Below, piece by piece: positions 1-14,291 of a stretch of 64,000 bases of DNA. The position numbers were made by a program, and so were the translations under genes. Below the pieces are notes generated by a model. It was not told where the DNA came from. It saw only the letters and a program-made list of their open reading frames with translations, and made no database searches. Origin of the DNA: Balanoglossus misakiensis (taxonomy: Eukaryota; Hemichordata); NCBI GenBank assembly GCA_040954595.2, contig CM082598.2:10230001-10294000 (forward strand), written 5' to 3'. Position 1 is the stretch's first letter. Each line of letters opens with the position of its first letter.

Positions 1-261
1 TTTACTATGAAAGGACATGTACACTGTCTATGCAGCTACCGTGTTGAACTTTCTTGTCGTTTATTACAACTTTTAAAACTGTGTAGCCAGATCAAAATTT
101 CCTGACGGGATTTCTACAACAGTTTCCTTCTAGTTACCGTGTTTTTGCACTTTAAACATTCAAAATAGAAGTATCCGGTCAAATTCAAAATGTATTGAAG
201 ATTAGAAATTGACATTAAAAAAAAAACCAGCACAGCCAACATTATTGAGCCCACTTGGCAA
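1..261. other. Left flank, no recognisable feature
   Basis: This stretch is single-copy within the window and AT-rich, with an A-run near 218. I see no open frame of note, no splice-bounded block and no similarity to the array. The array begins at about 262 in the middle of the intron between exons b and c, so this flank is not the natural upstream part of the gene. Confidence 0.6.
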
Positions 262-3061
262 CCAATCACACCAAAGTATTGCAAGCTGGGCATCTATGCA
301 AGAATTCACAAAAGGTTATCATTCCTGAATTTGACTTGCAACAGTAGTTCGATAGTTAGCCAAATTTCACTGTACATGTCACTTGTGGTCAGTCTTGACT
401 GGTGTAGCATGCTGGCCTGGTATGCCTTACCCATTCCAGACACCTGGTACCACCACTTAAAAGTGGTTCAAGATGATCCTGTTGACATTATCATTCTTTC
501 TCATATTTTTGGACATGGTAATTAGCTTACCTTGAATGATATTGATTATTGGACCTGATTTGATGCCCTATTTATCTCATTTTCAAATTTCAGACAAATG
601 GCCATGATTTCAGCCGCTTTGAAAGGACGCGTTCATTTGACGTTTCCCGAGTTCTGATCTCGCCACCACCTTCTCTTCTTCTCGCACATTCTCGGCTTAT
701 TGGAGTTGCTTCAACCGTACGTCTTCCAGCAGGATACAGAACTGCTACACACAACAATGACATCTTATTTCCACCTCATCAGGGTAAGAACTCACTACAC
801 AATTACCGGGCTATAGTCCTGTAGCCTTTTCACGGCCATCACAAACATTTTAACTATTAACGCTTTTGCTTAAACTATGACTGCATTGATATACCAAGGG
901 GAACCCCGGTAAAATGACTGAGTAACCACGGTAACATTTACCTTGGTACCGCACAGTATGCATATGAGTACAATGTATGTGTGTTAATGTATATGCATCG
1001 TGTATGCCTATCCGTAAACTCATTTAAATGGACCACCATGTTGTACCATACTGTTGAAAAAGGCAGCTACATATATTGGAGCTTTAGTAATAATTGAAAT
1101 ACATGTAATGTGGAACAATTCTTCCTTTTCGTATACTGATTACCGCTTACTCCATGTTTACATAGTGATCTGTGTAACTACTACCCTGACCTGCCAGCGT
1201 CGCACTGCCCAGCAGAAGTGCCAAGGATTCCCAGGCCAATGTCACTATGGCAACCCAGGTCTCAAGGGGGTCAAGCATGGGTGCATTCAATGGTATGGCC
1301 TCCTCATCGACCTCGGCCCACTGGTCAAAGTAGGACGTCACACCACTCAAAATGAAGCTGGGTTCCGACAGTAGTCTTGAAGGTGAATTTTTCATTCCTT
1401 ATTTTTGCAGAACATGTATTTAATGCACTTGTCACTATTGCAAAAAGTAAGCGTTCACAAAATTTATGTCCAAATGTGCAAGAATCCTGTGTTTGAGTCA
1501 AGCTGAATAGCCAGAATACATGTCAAACATAAGTCTACCACAGGGCGCCCTACATGTCATCTGATAATTCTATGGAGATTCAACCTCATTGCTGGATATG
1601 CCATGGGCACTCAAGTGAAAAAGTTTGTAAAGGCTGCCGACAAGCACTATTACGTACTCAACCCAGTCTATTGTCTCATTTTGATCATCGACGAATGGTA
1701 TGACTTGCAACAGACATAATTATTAATGAGTATGAATTTTAATAAGCAATCTGTACTCTTATCTGGGCAGAATCCTGAGCCTGCAAACCAGATTAAATTT
1801 GACAGAAACTACATCAAAGTCGGTGCAGATTTGAGAGGTTGTTGTTGTTTTTTTACAGAGATACTTGAAGGGCTTCAAGAATTGGACGACATTTCCAAAC
1901 GGAAAGTGGATATCTTGCATTATTTCACGGTAAGTTTACTCTGAAGTTTTGTCACTTTCACAGCCAAGACTTGGTTCAGTTCCAAAGCTTGAGTGACTCG
2001 GGCATTGCTTGAAGACCTGCATAAGTGTCATTTGAGAGTTCTGAATTCAACAAAACCACTAACCAAAGTTTTCCTTAGAAACTAGGAATATTGTAAGTGA
2101 AATTCAATTGAATCATGTGGCTGTCGAACATTGGTCCCAACAATAACGACAAACACAATACGATAGAATTTTTACTCAATGACTTTCTGGCCTCATTTTC
2201 GCATCGTCTTGGAAGGGCAAATGAAAAAGGCATATCGATTATTGGTACTCCACTTATTAGACTTTCCACTGTTTGTCAACAGCACTGCCAAGGAACTCCT
2301 GCCAGCCATCATTGATTGTCTGGATAGTAGTGCCCAGAGTGTCGTCAATGTAGCTTTACAACATCTACGCAAAACAAAACTCTTTTTTTTTGGCCTAACT
2401 TAATATATTTGTTTATTTCAGTGCTATGAGCAATACTCCGTTGCGTTTACTGTCAGAGATGTATCTGCAACAACTCGATTTAATTCAGAGTGTCAGAAAA
2501 AGTGACTTGCTGGTCAAGAATGCAAACAGTGTCAGTCAGAGTGTCACACAGGTGAGAGATTTTTTCTTTTTTTTTACACACGGGTTAGACGTGGGCATTG
2601 CAGAGAGGGCAGCACCAATTTCATAAATGTGCGTAGCAGTAAATACAGACTGCCTTTGCTTCCTTCCATATTTCATGCACACCGTGTAAGTAGACTTTAC
2701 CTAATTTTGTCCCTTCTTTTCACCCAATTTTCTGTCTTTTCCTGATCTCCAACACAGACTATGGTTGCCACCATCTTGTCTGTTGTTAGGACAGCACACT
2801 GCCTTATTGTGTTGCCTGTGTGCAGTTTTTGTAACCAGAGCCTCTTGTTTGACACATGCGGGTAAGACGATTGTCACCCTTTAAGTGTCTTGGTTGATAT
2901 TTGTTTCAGTTCAATGTGTTGACCCACAGTTTATTGTTGACGTTGGCCGCAACAAAAGCTGGACGAAATTGCGAAAACAAAATGAATGATGCCAACATTG
3001 CGCTCCGAAAAATAGCAACATCTCATCCGACATTGTTACTCAGGTAAGCAAATAAGTATGT
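262..3061 (+). pseudogene. INTS1: Unit 1, INTS1 C-terminal pseudogene fragment (A family, long)
   Basis: First unit of the array. The exon c nonsense codon TGA is at 655-657. The 23-bp block of exon d is missing at 1193/1194. Exons a (2422-2551) and b (2910-3043) are complete, with clean acceptor and donor sites. The residual intron before exon e lacks the extra CTGT seen in most A-family units, as in the B family. One A is missing near 414-415 of the unit's intron relative to all later copies (CTGTACATG against CTGTAACATG). Confidence 0.8.
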
Positions 3062-5383
3062 CCAATCACACCAAAGTATTGCAAGCTGGGCATCTATGCA
3101 AGAATTCACAAAAGGTTATCATTCCTGAATTTGACTTGCAACAGTAGTTCGATAGTTAGCCAAATTTCACTGTAACATGTCACTTGTGGTCAGTCTTGAC
3201 TGGTGTAGCATGCTGGCCTGGTATGCCTTACCCATTCCAGACACCTGGTACCACCACTTAAAAGTGGTTCAAGATGATCCTGTTGACATTATCATTCTTT
3301 CTCATATTTTTGGACATGGTAATTAGCTTACCTTGAATGATATTGATTATTGGACCTGATTTGATGCCCTATTTATCTCATTTTCAAATTTCAGACAAAT
3401 GGCCATGATTTCAGCCGCTTTGAAAGGACGCGTTCATTTGACGTTTCCCGAGTTCTGATCTCGCCACCACCTTCTCTTCTTCTCGCACATTCTCGGCTTA
3501 TTGGAGTTGCTTCAACCGTACGTCTTCCAGCAGGATACAGAACTGCTACACACAACAATGACATCTTATTTCCACCTCATCAGGGTAAGAACTCACTACA
3601 CAATTATATAGTCCTGTAGCCTTTTCATGGCCATCACAAACATTTTAACTATTAACGCTTTTGCTTAAACTATGACTGCATTGATATACCAAGGGGAACC
3701 CCGGTAAAATGACTGAGTAACCACGGTAACATTTACCTTGGTACCGCACAGTATGCATATGAGTACAATGTATGTGTGTTAATGTATATGCATCGTGTAT
3801 GCCTATCCGTAAACTCATTTAAATGGACCACCATGTTGTACCATACTGTTGAAAAAGGCAGCTACATATATTGGAGCTTTAGTAATAATTGAAATACATG
3901 TAATGTGGAACAATTCTTCCTTTTCGTATACTGATTACCGCTTACTCCATGTTTACATAGTGATCTGTGTAACTACTACCCTGACCTGCCAGCGTCGCAC
4001 TGCCCAGCAGAAGTGCCAAGGATTCCCAGGCCAATGTCACTATGGCAACCCAGGTCTCAAGGGGGTCAAGCATGGGTGCATTCAATGGTATGGCCTCCTC
4101 ATCGACCTCGGCCCACTGGTCAAAGTAGGACGTCACACCACTCAAAATGAAGCTGGGTTCCGACAGTAGTCTTGAAGGTGAATTTTTCATTCCTTATTTT
4201 TGCAGAACATGTATTTAATGCACTTGTCACTATTGCAAAAAGTAAGCGTTCACAAAATTTATGTCCAAATGTGCAAGAATCCTGTGTTTGAGTCAAGCTG
4301 AATAGCCAGAATACATGTCAAACATAAGTCTACCACAGGGCGCCCTACATGTCATCTGATAATTCTATGGAGATTCAACCTCATTGCTGGATATGCCATG
4401 GGCACTCAAGTGAAAAAGTTTGTAAAGGCTGCCGACAAGCACTATTACGTACTCAACCCAGTCTATTGTCTCATTTTGATCATCGACGAATGGTATGACT
4501 TGCAACAGACATAATTATTAATGAGTATGAATTTTAATAAGCAATCTGTACTCTTATCTGGGCAGAATCCTGAGCCTGCAAACCAGATTAAATTTGACAG
4601 AAACTACATCAAAGTCGGTGCAGATTTGAGAGGTTGTTGTTGTCTGTTTTTTTACAGAGATACTTGAAGGGCTTCAAGAATTGGACGACATTTCCAAACG
4701 GAAAGTGGATATCTTGCATTATTTCACGGTAAGTTTACTCTGAAGTTTTGTCACTTTCACAGCCAAGACTTGGTTCAGTTCCAAAGCTTGAGTGATTCGG
4801 GCATTGCTTGAAGACCTGCATAAGTGTCATTTGAGAGTTCTGAATTCAACAAAACCACTAACCAAAGTTTTCCTTAGAAACTAGGAATATTGTAAGTGAA
4901 ATTCAATTGAATCATGTGGCTGTCGAACATTGGTCCCAACAATAACGACAAACACAATACGATAGAATTTTTACTCAATGACTTTCTGGCCTCATTTTCG
5001 CATCGTCTTGGAAGGGCAAATGAAAAAGGCATATCGATTATTGGTACTCCACTTATTAGACTTTCCACTGTTTGTCAACAGCACTGCCAAGGAACTCCTG
5101 CCAGCCATCATTGATTGTCTGGATAGTAGTGCCCAGAGTGTCGTCAATGTAGCTTTACAACATCTACGCAAAACAAAACTCTTTTTTTTGGCCTAACTTA
5201 ATATATTTGTTTATTTCAGTGCTATGAGCAATACTCCGTTGCGTTTACTGTCAGAGATGTATCTGCAACAACTCGATTTAATTCAGAAATTTGCGAAAAC
5301 AAAATGAATGATGCCAACATTGCGCTCCGAAAAATAGCAACATCTCATCCGACATTGTTACTCAGGTAAGCAAATAAGTATGT
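3062..5383 (+). pseudogene. INTS1: Unit 2, INTS1 pseudogene fragment (A family, short)
   Basis: Nonsense codon TGA at 3456-3458; 23-bp block missing at 3988/3989. This is the first short unit: about 477 bp is deleted so that the first half of exon a is joined to the second half of exon b. The fused block runs 5220-5365 and is still bounded by an acceptor and a donor. In the original frame of exon a the fusion meets a TGA soon after the join. Confidence 0.8.
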
Positions 5384-8300
5384 CCAATCACACCAAAGTA
5401 TTGCAAGCTGGGCATCTATGCAAGAATTCACAAAAGGTTATCATTCCTGAATTTGACTTGCAACAGTAGTTCGATAGTTAGCCAAATTTCACTGTAACAT
5501 GTCACTTGTGGTCAGTCTTGACTGGTGTAGCATGCTGGCCTGGTATGCCTTACCCATTCCAGACACCTGGTACCACCACTTAAAAGTGGTTCAAGATGAT
5601 CCTGTTGACATTATCATTCTTTCTCATATTTTTGGACATGGTAATTAGCTTACCTTGAATGATATTGATTATTGGACCTGATTTGATGCCCTATTTATCT
5701 CATTTTCAAATTTCAGACAAATGGCCATGATTTCAGCCGCTTTGAAAGGACGCGTTCATTTGACGTTTCCCGAGTTCTGATCTCGCCACCACCTTCTCTT
5801 CTCGCACATTCTCGGCTTATTGGAGTTGCTTCAACCGTACGTCTTCCAGCAGGATACAGAACTGCTACACACAACAATGACATCTTATTTCCACCTCATC
5901 AGGGTAAGAACTCACTACACAATTATATAGTCCTGTAGCCTTTTCATGGCCATCACAAACATTTTAACTATTAATGCTTTTGCTTAAACTATGACTGCAT
6001 TGATATACCAAGGGGAACCCCGGTTAAATGACTGAGTAACCATGGTAACATTTACCTTGGTACCGCACAGTATGCATATGAGTACAATGTATGTGTGTTA
6101 ACGTAGTTGGAAAGGCTATTTTTGAAGCAAATTCTCTCAATGTTTGTGAATTTATTTTCACAAGTTAGAATAAAGACAATGACTTGAAATTTGCAGCATG
6201 TATTCTTAACAAACTAAAAAGTGAGGGAAAAATATGACTGTAAAAATATCTGCTAAAATTATGAAATTTGATATGCCTAAATATAAATATTCATAATTTT
6301 ACAAAATATTGATTGAATCTTGACATGTTTTCACAAATGATTGAATAATTTGTATTCATTTTAATATTAAGCAACCCCTCAAGCAATGTACGGGACATTT
6401 TCAGCATAAACTTATTTTTTTCAAAGTTATCACTCAGGAAAACACAGTTTTTGTTGATATTTTGTAAACAACTTTAACGTGCTGCCAAAACACAACGGGA
6501 AAACTTATGAAAAAACTGTCCCGTAAAATTGTTCTTTGGGATGTCCCGAGCCTTTCCTGAAAGTTTCATGATAAAAAAAATATCTGGCATACCAATTCAA
6601 TCACAAATAAAAACCATTACATTATGGCGAAGGGCAGAAAAGTAGCGAAATACGCAAAGTTTAGCGGCAGTTCACGGCGAAGGATCGCATTTATCTGGGT
6701 CAAATGCTTCTCCGCTGGCCTTTTGGGTTCCCTAGAAATGCAAAAATGTCCATAATTTGGCAGCCTTTAATAAACAAGCAAGGTTATCTATCGCTGAAAA
6801 TTGCAAGAATCAGTGTTGCAAGTTACATTTAAATGCCCTTGGCTAGGGGAACCCGTCCTTGTGTGCATAGCCTAGGAGAAGTCTTCCCCTAGAGGGCGCT
6901 CAAAGAAGGCTCCCTAGCTTCCTTGCCAGATGTATGAAATTAGGTATCATAAAGCCAGCCATATCTTGTTACACGTTTATTGCCCCGAATTTTTCATGAG
7001 TTTAATTTTTCTCTAATACATTTCTAGATATAAATTCGGTGTTTTTAAATGAAATTTTAACTGACGCCCTAGCCTTTCCAACTACCTTAATGTATATGCA
7101 TCGTGTATGCCTATCCGTAAACTCATTTAAATGGACCACCATGTTGTACCATACTGTTGAAAAAGGCAGCTACATGTATTGGAGCTTTAGTAATAATTGA
7201 AATACATGTAATGTGGAACAATTCTTCCTTTTCGTATACTGATTACCGCTTACTCCATGTTTACATAGTGATCTGTGTAACTACTACCCTGACCTGCCAG
7301 CGTCGCACTGCCCAGCAGAAGTGCCAAGGATTCCCAGGCCAATGTCACTATGGCAACCCAGGTCTCAAGGGGGTCAAGCATGGGTGCATTCAATGGTATG
7401 GCCTCCTCATCGACCTCGGCCCACTGGTCAAAGTAGGACGTCACACCACTCAAAATGAAGCTGGGTTCCGACAGTAGTCTTGAAGGTGAATTTTTCATTC
7501 CTTATTTTTGTAGAACATGTATTTAATGCACTTGTCACTATTGCAAAAAGTAAGCGTTCACAAAATTTATGTCCAAATGTGCAAGAATCCTGTGTTTGAG
7601 TCAAGCTGAATAGCCAGAATACATGTCAAACATAAGTCTACCACAGGGCGCCCTACATGTCATCTGATAATTCTATGGAGATTCAACCTCATTGCTGGAT
7701 ATGCCATGGGCACTCAAGTGAAAAAGTTTGTAAAGGCTGCCGACAAGCACTATTACGTACTCAACCCAGTCTATTGTCTCATTTTGATCATCGACGAATG
7801 GTATGACTTGCAACAGACATAATTATTAATGAGTATGAATTTTAATAAGCAATCTGTACTCTTATCTGGGCAGAATCCTGAGCCTGCAAACCAGATTAAA
7901 TTTGACAGAAACTACATCAAAGTCGGTGCAGATTTGAGAGGTGGTTGTTGTCTGTTTTTTTACAGAGATACTTGAAGGGCTTCAAGAATTGGACGACATT
8001 TCCAAACGGAAAGTGGATATCTTGCATTATTTCACGGTAAGTTTACTCTGAAGTTTTGTCACTTTCACAGCCAAGACTTGGTTCAGTTCCAAAGCTTGAG
8101 TGATTCGGGCATTGCTTGAAGACCTGCATAAGTGTCATTTGAGAGTTCTGAATTCAACAAAACCACTAACCAAAGTTTTCCTTAGAAACTAGGAATATTG
8201 TAAGTGAAATTCAATTGAATCATGTGGCTGTCGAACATTGGTCCCAACAATAACGACAAACACAATACGATAGAATTTTTACTCAATGACTTTCTGGCCT

Positions 8301-8692
8301 CATTTTCGCATCGTCTTGGAAGGGCAAATGAAAAAGGCATATCGATTATTGGTACTCCACTTATTAGACTTTCCACTGTTTGTCAACAGCACTGCCAAGG
8401 AACTCCTGCCAGCCATCATTGATTGTCTGGATAGTAGTGCCCAGAGTGTCGTCAATGTAGCTTTACAACATCTACGCAAAACAAAACCCTTTTTTTTTGG
8501 CCTATCTTAATATATTTGTTTATTTCAGTGCTATGAGCAATACTCCGTTGCGTATACTGTCAGAGATGTATCTGCAACAACTCGATTTAATTCAGAAATT
8601 TGCGAAAACAAAATGAATGATGCCAACATTGCGCTCCGAAAAATAGCAACATCTCATCCGACATTGTTACTCAGGTAAGCAAATAAGTATGT
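5384..8692 (+). pseudogene. INTS1: Unit 3, INTS1 pseudogene fragment with TTAA element
   Basis: Short A-family unit with TGA at 5778-5780 and a 3-bp deletion in exon c (one TTC codon fewer). A 985-bp transposon interrupts it at 6102-7086. It shares private variants with unit 13: GTGGTTG at the residual intron before exon e, CCTATCTT near 8502, and GCGTATACTG in exon a near 8551. These mark units 3 and 13 as corresponding members of the higher-order repeat. Confidence 0.8.
6098..7090. mobile_element. 985-bp non-autonomous TTAA element (piggyBac-like), copy 1
   Basis: The element occupies 6102-7086 and is flanked by TTAA at 6098-6101 and 7087-7090. Sister units without it read GTGTGTTAATGTATATG here, so the empty site contains a single TTAA. 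The ends are inverted: the left begins CGTAGTTGGAAAGGCTA and the right, reverse-complemented, begins GGTAGTTGGAAAGGCTA, so 16 of 17 bases match. The inside is AT-rich and has no coding capacity. An exact TTAA duplication is characteristic of the piggyBac superfamily; the family assignment is inferred from target site and structure only, as no transposase is present. Confidence 0.85.
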
Positions 8693-10954
8693 CCAATCAC
8701 ACCAAAGTATTGCAAGCTGGGCATCTATGCAAGAATTCACAAAAGGTTATCATTCCTGAATTTGACTTGCAACAGTAGTTCGATAGTTAGCCAAATTTCA
8801 CTGTAACATGTCATTTGTGGTCAGTCTTGACTGGTGTAGCATGCTGGCCTGGTATGCCTTACCCATTCCAGACACCTGGTACCACCACTTAAAAGTGGTT
8901 CAAGATGATCCTGTTGACATTATCATTCTTTCTCATATTTTTGGACATGGTAATTAGCTTACCTTGAATGATATTGATTATTGGACCTGATTTGATGCCC
9001 TATTTATCTCATTTTCAAATTTCAGACAAATGGCCATGATTTCAGCCGCTTTGAAAGGACGCGTTCATTTGACGTTTCCCGAGTTCTGATCTCGCCACCA
9101 CCTTCTCTTCTTCTCGCACATTCTCGGCTTTTTCAACCTCATCAGGGTAAGAACTCACTACACAATTACCGGGCTATAGTCCTGTAGCCTTTTCACGGCC
9201 ATCACAAACATTTTAACTATTAACGCTTTTGCTTAAACTATGACTGCATTGATATACCAAGGGGAACCCCGGTAAAATGACTGAGTAACCACGGTAACAT
9301 TTACCTTGGTACCGCACAGTATGCATATGAGTACAATGTATGTGTGTTAATGTATATGCATCGTGTATGCCTATCCGTAAACTCATTTAAATGGACCACC
9401 ATGTTGTACCATACTGTTGAAAAAGGCAGCTACATGTATTGGAGCTTTAGTAATAATTGAAATACATGTAATGTGGAACAATTCTTCCTTTTCGTATACT
9501 GATTACCGCTTACTCCATGTTTACATAGTGATCTGTGTAACTACTACCCTGACCTGCCTGCGTCGCACTGCCCAGCAGAAGTGCCAAGGATTCCCAGGCC
9601 AATGTCACTATGGCAACCCAGGTCTCAAGGGGGTCAAGCATGGGTGCATTCAATGGTATGGCCTCCTCATCGACCTCGGCCCACTGGTCAAAGTAGGACG
9701 TCACACCACTCAAAATGAAACTGGGTTCCGACAGTAGTCTTGAAGGTGAATTTTTCATTCCTTATTTTTGCAGAACATGTATTTAATGCACTTGTCACTA
9801 TTGCAAAAAGTAAGCGTTCACAAAATTTATGTCCAAATGTGCAAGAATCCTGTGTTTGAGTCAAGCTGAATAGCCAGAATACATGTCAAACATAAGTCTA
9901 CCACAGGGCGCCCTACATGTCATCTGATAATTCTATGGAGATTCAACCTCATTGCTGGATATGCCATGGGCACTCAAGTGAAAAAGTTTGTAAAGGCTGC
10001 CGACAAGCACTATTACGTACTCAACCCAGTCTATTGTCTCATTTTGATCATCGACGAATGGTATGACTTGCAACAGACATAATTATTAATGAGTATGAAT
10101 TTTAATAAGCAATCTGTACTCTTATCTGGGCAGAATCCTGAGCCTGCAAACCAGATTAAATTTGACAGAAACTACATCAAAGTCGGTGCAGATTTGAGAG
10201 GTTGTTGTTGTCTGTTTTTTTACAGAGATACTTGAAGGGCTTCAAGAATTGGACGACATTTCCAAACGGAAAGTGGATATCTTGCATTATTTCACGGTAA
10301 GTTTACTCTGAAGTTTTGTCACTTTCACAGCCAAGACTTGGTTCAGTTCCAAAGCTTGAGTGACTTGGGCATTGCTTGAAGACCTGCATAAGTGTCATTT
10401 GAGAGTTCTGAATTCAACAAAACCACTAACCAAAGTTTTCCTTAGAAACTAGGAATATTGTAAGTGAAATTCAATTGAATCATCTGGCTGTCGAACATTG
10501 GTCCCAACAATAACGACAAACACAATACGATAGAATTTTTACTCAATGACTTTCTGGCCTCATTTTCGCATCGTCTTGGAAGGGCAAATGAAAAAGGCAT
10601 ATCGATTATTGGTACTCCACTTATTAGACTTTCCACTGTTTGTCAACAGCACTGCCAAGGAACTCCTGCCAGCCATCATTGATTGTCTGGATAGTAGTGC
10701 CCAGAGTGTCGTCAATGTAGCTTTACAACATCTACGCAAAACAAAACCCTTTTTTTTTTTGGCCTAACTTAATATATTTGTTTATTTCAGTGCTATGAGC
10801 AATACTCCGTTGCGTTTACTGTCAGAGATGTATCTGCAACAACTCGATTTAATTCAGAAATTTGCGAAAACAAAATGAATGATGCCAACATTGCGCTCCG
10901 AAAAATAGCAACATCTCATCCGACATTGTTACTCAGGTAAGCAAATAAGTATGT
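8693..10954 (+). pseudogene. INTS1: Unit 4, INTS1 pseudogene fragment with exon c deletion
   Basis: Short A-family unit, TGA at 9087-9089. About 70 bp is missing from exon c near 9129-9133, so the well conserved LLELLQP stretch and what follows are lost while the donor remains. The 23-bp block is missing and the base before the join is changed (CTGCCTGCG). An ATG upstream of exon f is altered to ATC (10483-10485). Unit 14 has the same combination. Confidence 0.8.
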
Positions 10955-13688
10955 CCAATCACACCAAAGTATTGCAAGCTGGGCATCTATGCAAGAATTC
11001 ACAAAAGGTTATCATTCCTGAATTTGACTTGCAACAGTAGTTCGATAGTTAGCCAAATTTCACTGTAACATGTCATTTGTGGTCAGTCTTGACTGGTGTA
11101 GCATGCTGGCCTGGTATGCCTTACCCATTCCAGACACCTGGTACCACCACTTAAAAGTGGTTCAAGATGATCCTGTTGACATTATCATTCTTTCTCATAT
11201 TTTTGGACATGGTAATTAGCTTACCTTGAATGATATTGATTATTGGACCTGATTTGATGCCCTATTTATCTCATTTTCAAATTTCAGACAAATGGCCATG
11301 ATTTCAGCCGCTTTGAAAGGACGCGTTCATTTGACGTTTCCCGAGTTCTGATCTCGCCACCACCTTCTCTTCTTCTCGCACATTCTCGGCTTTTTCAACC
11401 TCATCAGGGTAAGAACTCACTACACAATTACCGGGCTATAGTCCTGTAGCCTTTTCACGGCCATCACAAACATTTTAACTATTAACGCTTTTGCTTAAAC
11501 TATGACTGCATTGATATACCAAGGGGAACCCCGGTAAAATGACTGAGTAACCACGGTAACATTTACCTTGGTACCGCACAGTATGCATATGAGTACAATG
11601 TATGTGTGTTAATGTATATGCATCGTGTATGCCTATCCGTAAACTCATTTAAATGGACCACCATGTTGTACCATACTGTTGAAAAAGGCAGCTACATGTA
11701 TTGGAGCTTTAGTAATAATTGAAATACATGTAATGTGGAACAATTCTTCCTTTTCGTATACTGATTACCGCTTACTCCATGTTTACATAGTGATCTGTGT
11801 AACTACTACCCTGACCTGCCTGCGTCGCACTGCCCAGCAGAAGTGCCAAGGATTCCCAGGCCAATGTCACTATGGCAACCCAGGTCTCAAGGGGGTCAAG
11901 CATGGGTGCATTCAATGGTATGGCCTCCTCATCGACCTCGGCCCACTGGTCAAAGTAGGACGTCACACCACTCAAAATGAAACTGGGTTCCGACAGTAGT
12001 CTTGAAGGTGAATTTTTCATTCCTTATTTTTGCAGAACATGTATTTAATGCACTTGTCACTATTGCAAAAAGTAAGCGTTCACAAAATTTATGTCCAAAT
12101 GTGCAAGAATCCTGTGTTTGAGTCAAGCTGAATAGCCAGAATACATGTCAAACATAAGTCTACCACAGGGCGCCCTACATGTCATGTGATAATTCTATGG
12201 AGATTCAACCTCATTGCTGGATATGCCATGGGCACTCAAGTGAAAAAGTTTGTAAAGGCTGCCGACAAGCACTATTACGTACTCAACCCAGTCTATTGTC
12301 TCATTTTGATCATCGACGAATGGTATGACTTGCAACAGACATAATTATTAATGAGTATGAATTTTAATAAGCAATCTGTACTCTTATCTGGGCAGAATCC
12401 TGAGCCTGCAAACCAGATTAAATTTGACAGAAACTACATCAAAGTCGGTGCAGATTTGAGAGGTTGTTGTTGTTTTTTTACAGAGATACTTGAAGGGCTT
12501 CAAGAATTGGACGACATTTCCAAACGGAAAGTGGATATCTTGCATTATTTCACGGTAAGTTTACTCTGAAGTTTTGTCACTTTCACAGCCAAGACTTGGT
12601 TCAGTTCCAAAGCTTGAGTGATTCGGGCATTGCTTGAAGACCTGCATAAGTGTCATTTGAGAGTTCTGAATTCAACAAAACCACTAACCAAAGTTTTCCT
12701 TAGAAACTAGGAATATTGTAAGTGAAATTCAATTGAATCATGTGGCTGTCGAACATTGGTCCCAACAATAACGACGAACACAATACGATAGAATTTTTAC
12801 TCAATGACTTTCTGGCCTCATTTTCGCATCGTCTTGGAAGGGCAAATGAAAAAGGCATATCGATTATTGGTACTCCACTTATTAGACTTTCCACTGTTTG
12901 TCAACAGCACTGCCAAGGAACTCCTGCCAGCCATCATTGATTGTCTGGATAGTAGTGCCCAGAGTGTCGTCAATGTAGCTTTACAACATCTACGCAAAAC
13001 AAAACTCTTTTTTTTTTGGCCTAACTTAATATATTTGTTTATTTCAGTGCTATGAGCAATACTCCGTTGCGTTTACTGTCAGAGATGTATCTGCAACAAC
13101 TCGATTTAATTCAGAGTGTCAGAAAAAGTGACTTGCTGGTCAAGAATGCAAACAGTGTCAGTCAGAGTGTCACACAGGTGAGAGATTTTTTCTTTTTTTT
13201 TTACACACGGGTTAGACGTGGGCATTGCAGAGAGGGCAGCACCAATTTCATAAATGTGCGTAGCAGTAAATACAGACTGCCTTTGCTTCCTTCCATATTT
13301 CATGCACACCGTGTAAGTAGACTTTACCTAATTGTGTCCCTTCTTTTCACCCAATTTTCTGTCTTTTCCTGATCTCCAACACAGACTATGGTTGCCACCA
13401 TCTTGTCTGTTGTTAGGACAGCACACTGCCTTATTGTGTTGACTGTGTGCAGTTTTTGTAACCAGAGCCTCTTGTTTGACACATGCGGGTAAGACGATTG
13501 TCACCCTTTAAGTGTCTTGGTTGATATTTGTTTCAGTTCAATGTGTTGACCCACAGTTTATTGTTGACGTTGGCCGCAACAAAAGCTGGACGAAATTGCG
13601 AAAACAAAATGAATGATGCCAACATTGCGCTCCGAAAAATAGCAACATCTCATCCGACATTGTTACTCAGGTAAGCAAATAAGTATGT
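10955..13688 (+). pseudogene. INTS1: Unit 5, A/B recombinant INTS1 pseudogene fragment
   Basis: TGA at 11349-11351 and the same ~70-bp exon c deletion as unit 4. The left part is A-family (23-bp block missing near 11820). From about 12185 the variants are B-family (CATGTGATAA, the shorter residual intron, CGACGAACAC near 12776), and the complete exons a and b are present. It therefore looks like a crossover product. Unit 15 has the same structure. Confidence 0.8.
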
Positions 13689-14291
13689 CCAATCACACCA
13701 AAGTATTGCAAGCTGGGCATCTATGCAAGAATTCACAAAAGGTTATCATTCCTGAATTTGACTTGCAACAGTAGTTCGATAGTTAGCCAAATTTCACTGT
13801 AACATGTCACTTGTGGTCAGTCTTGACTGGTGGAGCATGCTGGCCTGGTATGCCTTACCCATTCCAGACACCTGGTACCACCACTTAAAAGTGGTTCAAG
13901 ATGATCCTGTTGACATTATCATTCTTTCTCATATTTTTGGACATGGTAATTAGCTTACCTTGAATGATATTGATTATTGGACCTGATTTGATGCCCTATT
14001 TATCTCATTTTCAAATTTCAGACAAATGGCCATGATTTCAGCCGCTTTGAAAGGACGCGTTCATTTGACGTTTCCCGAGTTCTGATCTCGCCTCCACCGT
14101 CTCTTCTTCTCGCACATTCTCGGCTTATTGGAGTTGCTTCAACCGTACGTCTTCCAGCAGGATACAGAACTGCTACACACAACAATGACATCTTATTTCC
14201 ACCTCATCAGGGTAAGAACTCACTACACAATTATATAGTCCTGTAGCCTTTTCATGGCCATCACAAACATTTTAACTATTAACGCTTTTGC

